Shown here piece by piece: positions 58,319 through 64,000 of a stretch of 64,000 nucleotides of DNA. Both the position numbers and the translations under genes were made by a program. Every line of letters begins with the position of its first letter. The stretch's first letter is position 1. Origin of the DNA: CAVUMR01 sp963742715 (lineage in GTDB: Bacteria > Actinomycetota > Actinomycetes > Mycobacteriales > Micromonosporaceae); assembly GCA_963742715.1 (NCBI GenBank), contig CAVUMR010000003.1, forward strand, positions 744,001 through 808,000, given 5' to 3'. The notes beneath the pieces were generated by a model. The model worked only from the letters and a program-made list of their open reading frames with translations. It ran no database searches and was not told where the DNA came from.

Positions 58319-59593
58319 TTACGACCCGTCTAGTAGGCCGGCATCCCGTGCGGCCCGGAGTGACGGTTCAATCGTGTACGTCGGACCAACCCGACCGGCG
58401 ACCGCGTCGATCGTCTTGAGGCCCTCGCCGGTGTTGTACACAACCGTCTCCGCGGCCGGGTTCAGCTGGCCCCGTTCGAGCAGCTTGCGCAGCACCGCCA
58501 CGGTCACCCCACCGGCCGTCTCGGCGAAGACTCCGGTGGTACTCGCGAGCAGCTCGATGCCGGCCCGGATCTCGTCATCGTCGACGTGCGCCATGGCGCC
58601 ACCGGTACGCCGGACCACGTCCAGCGCGTACGGCCCGTCCGCCGGGTCGCCGATGTTCAGCGACTTCGCGATACCGGTCGGGCGTACCGGCCGGCAGGTG
58701 TCCCAGCCGTTCGCGAACGCGGTCGCGATCGGGTTGCAGCCGGACGACTGGGCGCCGAAGACCCGCCACGGCGTACCGTCGACCAGCCCCAGTTTCGACA
58801 GCTCGCCGAACGCCTTGTCGATCTTCGTGAGCAGGCAGCCGGAGGCCATCGGTACCACGATCTGCTCGGGCAGCCGCCAGCCGAGTTGCTCGGCGGTCTC
58901 GTACCCGAGCGACTTGGAGCCCTCGGCGTAGTACGGCCGGACGTTGACGTTGACGAACGCGGTGTCGCAGAACTCGTCGGTCTCGGTCAGCTCGCTGCAC
59001 AGCCGGTTCACGTCGTCGTACGAGCCGTCGATCGCGACCAGGGTCTGCCCGTACACCGCGGTGGTTATGATCTTGCCCCGCTCCAGGTCGCTCGGGACGA
59101 ACACCACGGCCGGGATGCCGGCGCGAGCCGCGTGCGCGGCCACCGAGTTGGCCAGGTTGCCGGTGGACGCGCAGGCCACCCGGGCGAAGCCGAGCTGGCG
59201 CGCCGCGGTCAGCGCCATCGAGACGACCCGGTCCTTGAACGAATGCGTCGGGTTGGCACTGTCGTCCTTGACCCACAGCCGGCCGGTCATGCCCAGCGCC
59301 TGGGCCAGGTTGTCGGCGCGTACCAGCGGGGTGAAGCCCGGGTTCAACGTGACCCGGGCGTCCGGGTCGTGGCCAACCGGCAGCAGGCCGGCGTACCGCC
59401 ACAGGTTCGGCGGGCCGGCTTCGATCGAGGCGCGGGTGACCCGGGCCAGGACAGCCTGGTCGTAGCCGACCTCCAGCGGGCCGAAGCACTCCAGACACGC
59501 GTGGGACGGGCCGAGCGGATACTCGGCGGAGCAGTTGCGACAGATCAGTGCGCGGGCCGGCGAGACGGCCGGCGCGTCGACGAGCGACGTCAT
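58319..59593 (-). CDS. thrC: Threonine synthase
   Basis: PLP enzyme of 424 residues converting O-phosphohomoserine to threonine. The N-terminus carries a zinc-ribbon-like Cys set (C18, C21, C33, C36 in ICRNC and ACLEC), then PLP lysine K120 in THSFKDR, the phosphate loop in ASTGNLANSVAAHAARAG and NTGEGLKT near the end. It is solitary: hom and thrB are not adjacent, as in the second threonine synthase of other actinobacteria. Start ATG 59593 is followed directly by MTSLVDAPAV. A SAM-I riboswitch fills its 5' leader, with the ribosome site immediately after the aptamer. Confidence 0.93.
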   Translation of the reverse strand: MTSLVDAPAVSPARALICRNCSAEYPLGPSHACLECFGPLEVGYDQAVLARVTRASIEAGPPNLWRYAGLLPVGHDPDARVTLNPGFTPLVRADNLAQALGMTGRLWVKDDSANPTHSFKDRVVSMALTAARQLGFARVACASTGNLANSVAAHAARAGIPAVVFVPSDLERGKIITTAVYGQTLVAIDGSYDDVNRLCSELTETDEFCDTAFVNVNVRPYYAEGSKSLGYETAEQLGWRLPEQIVVPMASGCLLTKIDKAFGELSKLGLVDGTPWRVFGAQSSGCNPIATAFANGWDTCRPVRPTGIAKSLNIGDPADGPYALDVVRRTGGAMAHVDDDEIRAGIELLASTTGVFAETAGGVTVAVLRKLLERGQLNPAAETVVYNTGEGLKTIDAVAGRVGPTYTIEPSLRAARDAGLLDGS

Positions 59594-59606
59594 GGGCGAG
59601 GCCTTC

Positions 59607-59737
59607 CTCTCATCTTTCCCGCACCTGCCCAGGTGCGGGACGGACTTGGCACCTGTCGCGGGCGGCCTCGCAACGAGACTCACGCGGTGGTTGCCGGGGC
59701 TTCAACGGGCCGTTCCCTCTGCCCCTCTTGATGAGGA
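59607..59737 (-). promoter_or_regulatory. SAM-I (S-box) riboswitch in the thrC leader
   Basis: Minus-strand RNA with the diagnostic parts of SAM-I: P1 5' strand CTCATCAAGAG, GGCAGAGGGAACGGGCCC, TGAAGCCCCGGCAACC (kink-turn region), GGTGCCAAGTCC, the hairpin cccgcacctg/caggtgcggg (P4) and GAAAGATGAG closing P1. The thrC ATG starts about 14 bases after P1 and the ribosome site overlaps its 3' side, so control is more likely translational than by termination. SAM would repress threonine synthase. Confidence 0.88.
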
Positions 59738-59826
59738 TCTATTCAGTTGTGTGAATGAACTTCGGCCAGTGTAACCGCTGGTCGCGCCCCCGTCGGGCGT
59801 CATCCCGCCGGCTGGGAGCGGCTCGT

Positions 59827-60639
59827 TCAGCTGGTGATGTCCTTGCGCAGGAACCGCCACCAGGCGAACGCGACGAACACGCTCGCATAGAGCACGGCCG
59901 CGATGCCGCCGAGCACCAGGTCGTCGGTGCGCACCGGCGTGGAGAGCAGACCGACCCAGGCGTCGCTGTACCGGGTGGGCAGCACGTTGCGCAGCTCGCC
60001 CAGCGCCGACACCTGGTCGAGGATGCTCGAGACGATCCACAGCAGTACCGCTCCGCCGACCGCACCGAGCGGAGCGTCGGTACTGACCGACAGCAGGAAC
60101 GCCAGCCCGGCGACGATCAGCAGGTTCACCGCGATGTACCCGACTCCGCCGGCGATCCGCAGCAACGCGTCGGAGGCGGCGAGATCGTCACCGACCGGCG
60201 TACGCAGCGAGTGCCAGCCGAACGCGAGCGTGCCCGAGACCAGCGCGGTCGCGGCGAGCAGCACCAGCGCGATCGCCGAGTACACCAGCCCGATCGTCAG
60301 TTTGGCCACCAGCAGCCGGCTGCGCGGTACCGGCGCGGCCAGCAGGTACCGCAGGCTCCCCCAACTCGCCTCGCTGGCCACCGCGTCCCCGCAGCACAAC
60401 GCCACCACCACGACCAGCAGGAAGGACGACGACACCAGCAGCGTGAACACGGTGAAGTTGAGCGCGCCACTGGTCGCGAGGTCGAAGAAGCCGCCGTTGC
60501 CGTTCGACTCCTCCGACGGCCCGAGCTTGAACGCCGCCACCAGGATCAGCGGCAGCAGCACCATGAAGCCGAGCGTCAGGTGGGTACGCCGCCGGCTGGC
60601 CTGCCGGCCGAACTCGGTCCTGAGCCGGAGTGTGGTCAT
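59827..60639 (-). CDS. ABC transporter permease
   Basis: 270-residue ABC-2-type membrane subunit with about six transmembrane helices: LTLGFMVLLPLILVAAFKLG, a cluster VVVVALCCGDAVASEASWGSLRYLL typical of the ABC-2 family, and later helices through LRKDITS. It has no solute-binding motif. Its ATG overlaps the stop of the esterase-ABC ATPase fusion by 4 bases, so it is the membrane partner of that protein. The operon order ATPase-permease is as in drug or polymer exporters. The transported substrate is unknown. Confidence 0.85.
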   Translation of the reverse strand: MTTLRLRTEFGRQASRRRTHLTLGFMVLLPLILVAAFKLGPSEESNGNGGFFDLATSGALNFTVFTLLVSSSFLLVVVVALCCGDAVASEASWGSLRYLLAAPVPRSRLLVAKLTIGLVYSAIALVLLAATALVSGTLAFGWHSLRTPVGDDLAASDALLRIAGGVGYIAVNLLIVAGLAFLLSVSTDAPLGAVGGAVLLWIVSSILDQVSALGELRNVLPTRYSDAWVGLLSTPVRTDDLVLGGIAAVLYASVFVAFAWWRFLRKDITS

Positions 60640-63473
60640 CGGCTGTCCCCCGATACGAGCGCGAGGAACGCGTCCTCCAACCGCCGCCGGGGCACCATCC
60701 GGTCCACTCCGATCCCGGCCGCCACCAGCGCTTCCACCATCGCGCGCCGGGGCGTGCCGTCCAGGTCCACCACCAGCCCGGTGCCCTGCCGCTCGACCGA
60801 ACGCACGCCCGGCAGGTCGCGGAGCACCGGCTCGGCGGCCACCGGATCGGACACGTCCACCAGCACCGTGGGCGAATCCCCCACCACGTCGTCGACCGGC
60901 CCGGACGCCACCAGCGCGCCGCGGTGCATGACCACCACGTCGGTACAGGTCTGCTCCACCTCGGCGAGCAGGTGGCTGGAGACGAGCACGGCGCGACCGG
61001 GCGCACTCGCGTACCGCTGCATGACCCGGCGCATCTCGGCGATCTGCGGTGGGTCGAGCCCGTCGGTCGGCTCGTCGAGTACCAGCAGGTCCGGCAGTCC
61101 GAGCATGGCCTGCGCGATCGCCAGCCGCTGCTTCATGCCGTGGCTGTACGTCTTGACCTTCCGGTGGATCGCGTCGCCCAGTGCCGCGATCTCCAGTACC
61201 TCGTCCAGGTGTGCGTCCGCGGTCGGCCGGCCGGTGGCCGACCAGTACATCTTCAGGTTCGCCAGCCCGGACAGGTGCGGCAGGAAGCCGGGGCCTTCGA
61301 CCAGCGCGCCCAGGCGGGCCAGCACCGGTGAGCCGGGCAGCAGCCGGTGCCCGAACACGAGTACCTCACCCGCGGTCGGCTTGATCAGGCCGAGCAGTAC
61401 CCGCAGCGTGGTCGTCTTACCGGCGCCGTTCGGGCCGAGCAGGCCCACCACCTGCCCCGGTCGCACCGTGAAGCCGACCTCCCGGACCGCGACGAACCCG
61501 TCCGCGTACGCCTTGCGCAGCCCGCGCACCACCAGCGGGGTACCGGCGAACTCGTCCTGTACGAGGTGCACCCGCCGCCGGCGGCGCCACCGGGCCACTC
61601 CGAGCGCGACCAGCACGCCGACCACGACCAGCGCGATCACCCCGGCCAGCACGTACCGCCAGACGGTGGCCTGGGTCGGGATCGCGGTACCGGGGACCTG
61701 CGGCACGGTCAGCGGGCCGTCCAGAGCGATCGTGTACAGCGCCGGTTCGGTGGGGGTCGCGTACCCCTGGTCGGTCGAGGCCACCACCACCCGGAGCTGG
61801 TGCCCGGGGGCGAACCGGTACACGATGCCGGGCAGTTGCACCGTCACCGGCGGTGCCTGCGCGGCCTGCTCGGGGGTGCGCGGCAGGCCGGTCAGTCGTA
61901 CCGGGGCGACCAGCCCGGCCGGCAGTGTGGGGCGGTCCGAGCCCACGTCGTACAGCTTGACGAACAGCACCGCCGTACCGGAGCTGGACGCGACCCGGAG
62001 CCGGATGCTGGACGCGCCCACCACGTCCAGTGAACGGGTGAGCTGCTCGGAACCGAACACCGCGGCCTGGCCCGGTACGTCCTCGGCGAAGTTGCCGAGC
62101 CCGGGGGTGCCGCGCCCGCCCGGCAACGAGGAGATCGCGGCCGGGTTGCCGCCGGGCGGGTTCCCGATCGACTGCGGCGGCCCCAGGATCTCGACCGTGG
62201 TACCGGCCGCGGCCAGCCCCGGGTAGTCGCCGGCGCGGTACCCGTTCGTGATGAGCTCGTCGCGCCGCACGTCGAAGCCGGTCACCCGGCTGTACGTGAA
62301 CGACCGGCCGGGGTCGGCGCCCCGGTGCCGCAGGAAGTGGTCGAACCACTGCAGGGTCAGGAACTTCACCCGGTCGTCGTCGGCCGGCGAGGCCTGGCCG
62401 TCGTGTCCGCCGGAGTACCAGGCGACCCGCACCGGCGTACCGTGCGCCGCGATGCCGCGCGCGTTGGCGTCCGCTTCGCTGAGCGGGAACAGGCTGTCGG
62501 CCATCCCCTGTACCAGCAGGGTCGGTGCGCTGATCCGATCCAGCACGCTGGCCGGACTGGACCGGCGGAGCAGCGCGAGAGTGGCCGGATCGGCGCGGCC
62601 GGCGGTGGCCAGCTGCTGGTACGCCCGGCACACGTCGAGCGCGAACCGGCCGCAGGCCGGGTCCGGGTTGACCTGCGGGGCGGACACCCCGTCCGAACCG
62701 TTGTCCGCGGCGGCCTCGGTGCCGGGGAGGTCGGTCCCACCGAACGCGGCGAGGAACAGCGAGCCGGCCCACGCCTTCTTGAACACCCCGGTGGTCGGCT
62801 CGTCGGACCCCTCGCTGGTCGGCGCGACAGCCTGGTTCGGTACCAGCGAGTCGGCCAGGTCGTGCCAGGTGACCTGCGGCGCGAGCGCGTCGACGCGATG
62901 GTCGTACGCGGCGAGCAGCAGCGCGAGCGCACCGCCGTACGAGCCGCCGGCCACCCCGAGCCGCGGGTCGCCCGGCCGGTCGAGCTGTACCTCCGGCTGC
63001 CGCGCGAGCCAGTCGACCAACCGGCGCGCGTCGTTGACCTCGTAGTCGGGGCTGTCCAGATGGATCTGCCCGGTGGACCGGCCGAAGCCACGGGCGGTCC
63101 AGGTGAGCACCTCGTACCCCTGGTGCGCCAGCTCCTTCGCGTCGGACTCGACGCTGAGCTTCGTACCGCCGAAGCCGTGCCCGAGCAGGACGGCCGGTAC
63201 CGGGTGCCCACGATCGGCGGTCTCCGGGATGTACCGCCGGGTGTCCAGGGTGACCGGTTCGTTGCCGGCCGGCCCGGACGAGACGGTGAGCAGGCGATCC
63301 TCGGTGCGGATCGGGATTCCACCGTCGCCTCGGGTCCAGATCACCAGCCCCGCGACGATGACCAGCACCGCCGCGGCCGCGATCCCCCGTCGCGCCCACC
63401 GGGAGAGCCGGCGCCAGCGACGGACCGCGCCGACAAGGTGTTCGCGCCGTAACCGCGGTTGCCGGACCGTCAT
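60636..63473 (-). CDS. Esterase/peptidase (S15-like) fused to ABC ATPase
   Basis: 945-residue protein joining two enzymes. TM1 (about 30-47) leads into an extracellular alpha/beta-hydrolase of the CocE/X-Pro-dipeptidyl-peptidase type with a catalytic triad S178 (GGSYGG), D326 (GMADSLFP) and H357 (SGGHDGQ), plus a C-terminal jelly-roll-like region. TM2 (about 605-627) returns the chain to the cytosol, followed by an Arg-rich stretch. The ATPase domain is complete: Walker A GPNGAGKT (680-687), signature YSHGMKQRL (776-784), Walker B LLVLDEP (796-802). The topology places the hydrolase outside and the ATPase inside. A 4-base overlap with the permease gene supports one complex. Confidence 0.85.
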   Translation of the reverse strand: MTVRQPRLRREHLVGAVRRWRRLSRWARRGIAAAAVLVIVAGLVIWTRGDGGIPIRTEDRLLTVSSGPAGNEPVTLDTRRYIPETADRGHPVPAVLLGHGFGGTKLSVESDAKELAHQGYEVLTWTARGFGRSTGQIHLDSPDYEVNDARRLVDWLARQPEVQLDRPGDPRLGVAGGSYGGALALLLAAYDHRVDALAPQVTWHDLADSLVPNQAVAPTSEGSDEPTTGVFKKAWAGSLFLAAFGGTDLPGTEAAADNGSDGVSAPQVNPDPACGRFALDVCRAYQQLATAGRADPATLALLRRSSPASVLDRISAPTLLVQGMADSLFPLSEADANARGIAAHGTPVRVAWYSGGHDGQASPADDDRVKFLTLQWFDHFLRHRGADPGRSFTYSRVTGFDVRRDELITNGYRAGDYPGLAAAGTTVEILGPPQSIGNPPGGNPAAISSLPGGRGTPGLGNFAEDVPGQAAVFGSEQLTRSLDVVGASSIRLRVASSSGTAVLFVKLYDVGSDRPTLPAGLVAPVRLTGLPRTPEQAAQAPPVTVQLPGIVYRFAPGHQLRVVVASTDQGYATPTEPALYTIALDGPLTVPQVPGTAIPTQATVWRYVLAGVIALVVVGVLVALGVARWRRRRRVHLVQDEFAGTPLVVRGLRKAYADGFVAVREVGFTVRPGQVVGLLGPNGAGKTTTLRVLLGLIKPTAGEVLVFGHRLLPGSPVLARLGALVEGPGFLPHLSGLANLKMYWSATGRPTADAHLDEVLEIAALGDAIHRKVKTYSHGMKQRLAIAQAMLGLPDLLVLDEPTDGLDPPQIAEMRRVMQRYASAPGRAVLVSSHLLAEVEQTCTDVVVMHRGALVASGPVDDVVGDSPTVLVDVSDPVAAEPVLRDLPGVRSVERQGTGLVVDLDGTPRRAMVEALVAAGIGVDRMVPRRRLEDAFLALVSGDSR

Positions 63474-63555
63474 GGCGCAACGGTACGCAGCCGCCGGTCG
63501 CGGTCCGGCAGAGGTCTCAGCCCCGCCTCAGGTCCTGGGCTGCTCCCCTTGGAAC

Positions 63556-63598
63556 GAGTACGGCGCCGGACCCGGTGAGGGGGTCCGGCGCCGTACTC
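63556..63598 (-). terminator. 18-bp hairpin terminator of the hsp20 gene
   Basis: Perfect 18-bp stem (63556-63573 with 63581-63598) and 7-base loop, 10 bases past the hsp20 stop. Among the strongest terminators in the window; it shields the esterase-ABC operon from hsp20 read-through. Confidence 0.85.
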
Positions 63599-63607
63599 CG
63601 CGTCGGG

Positions 63608-64000
63608 TCAGGCTTCGATCTGACGGGCACCGCCGTTGCCCGCGCCGACCACGATCTTGCGGGGCTTGGCCTGCTCTGCCACCGGAATCCGGAGGGTGAG
63701 CACGCCGTTGTCGTAGTTCGCCTCGAGCCGCTCCGGGTCGAGGGTGTCGCCGAGGAACAGCTGCCGGCTGAACGTGCCGGCCGGCCGCTCGGTCACCACC
63801 GTCTCCCGGTTGTCGCCGCCGCGGGTCGGGCGCTCCGCCTTGACGGTCAGCACGTTGCGCTCGACCTCGAGATCGATCGACTCCGGCCGGACCCCGGGCA
63901 GGTCGAACTCGACCACGAATGCCTCGCCGCTGCGGTAGGCGTCCATCGGCATCACCGCGGGGCGACTCGCCGTGCCGAATACCTGCTGGGTCACGCGCTC
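63608..64000 (-). CDS. Hsp20/alpha-crystallin small heat-shock protein, 5' end cut off
   Basis: Small heat-shock chaperone. The alpha-crystallin domain is complete (VEFDLPGVRPESIDLEVERN, GDTLDPERLEANYDNGVLTLRIPV), with the C-terminal I-x-I-type motif (RKIVVG) and a Gly-rich end. The first GTG (63994) would give MTQQVFGTASRP, but family members read DRxxQQVFGT with 15-20 extra N-terminal residues, and the window's last bases (encoding ERVTQQ) fit that. The gene therefore continues beyond the edge and 128 residues is a partial count. It is followed by a strong hairpin. Confidence 0.88.
   Translation of the reverse strand, partial: ERVTQQVFGTASRPAVMPMDAYRSGEAFVVEFDLPGVRPESIDLEVERNVLTVKAERPTRGGDNRETVVTERPAGTFSRQLFLGDTLDPERLEANYDNGVLTLRIPVAEQAKPRKIVVGAGNGGARQIEA

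Overview
The window is a high-GC actinobacterial chromosome segment (roughly 72 % G+C by eye). The genes found and their order point to the Micromonosporales: septation factor SepH, a mycothiol-type isomerase-fold protein, DUF2530, DUF3027 and a sacsin-type ATPase as neighbours, futalosine-pathway menaquinone genes, bacterial XPB with its helicase-associated partner, and groEL with CIRCE operators close to cspA and threonine synthase. The genus is inference. The tetramer GTAC, often as valine GTA followed by a C, is unusually frequent across most of the window.

Layout. 0.1-11.1 kb: serC, sepH, an aldo/keto reductase, thpR, a small membrane protein, a DinB-fold protein, an MFS exporter with its MarR regulator, an NCS2 purine permease and a histidine kinase. 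11.1-15.9 kb: a response regulator tail-to-tail with the kinase, a membrane-anchored protein, a tightly coupled three-gene cassette (Asp-Gly-Gly-Ala repeat protein, JmjC-type cupin oxygenase, sucrase/ferredoxin-like protein), and DUF2530. 15.8-27.2 kb: sacsin-like ATPase and DUF3027, an MFS protein, mqnB, mqnD and two large paralogous membrane proteins. 27.3-38 kb: a long cold-shock protein, a HAD-LarE fusion, a DUF1801 protein, an acyl-CoA ligase, the helicase-associated protein, an ApbE-like flavin transferase and XPB. 38.1-43.1 kb: three tandem secreted NlpC/P60-like proteins sharing an upstream motif, a lipoprotein, an HD phosphohydrolase and a glycolate-oxidase-like flavoprotein. 43.1-50.4 kb: a membrane protein, a toxin-immunity pair flanked by 113-bp direct repeats derived from the 3' end of glpD, glpD itself, a dipeptidase and a double GNAT protein. 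50.6-59.7 kb: murQ, a frameshifted groEL under two CIRCE operators, cspA, GNAT proteins, a paaN-like gene broken by many single-base insertions, and threonine synthase behind a SAM-I riboswitch. 59.8-64 kb: an ABC permease with an esterase-ABC ATPase fusion, and an hsp20 gene cut by the window edge.

How the genes may work together. Most are conserved housekeeping genes. The accessory parts with the best chance of being new biology are: (a) the DGGA-repeat / JmjC cupin / ferredoxin-like cassette, which looks like a peptide substrate with its own modifying oxygenase and redox partner; (b) the toxin-immunity insertion that copied the glpD 3' end and its hairpin; (c) the three secreted NlpC/P60-like paralogues with a motif at a fixed 28-bp spacing; (d) the membrane-spanning esterase-ABC fusion. 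Both frameshifted genes (groEL and paaN) lie within 53.3-56.8 kb, and the indels I could reconstruct are single G/C insertions. That pattern may be a sequence-quality artefact rather than true gene decay.
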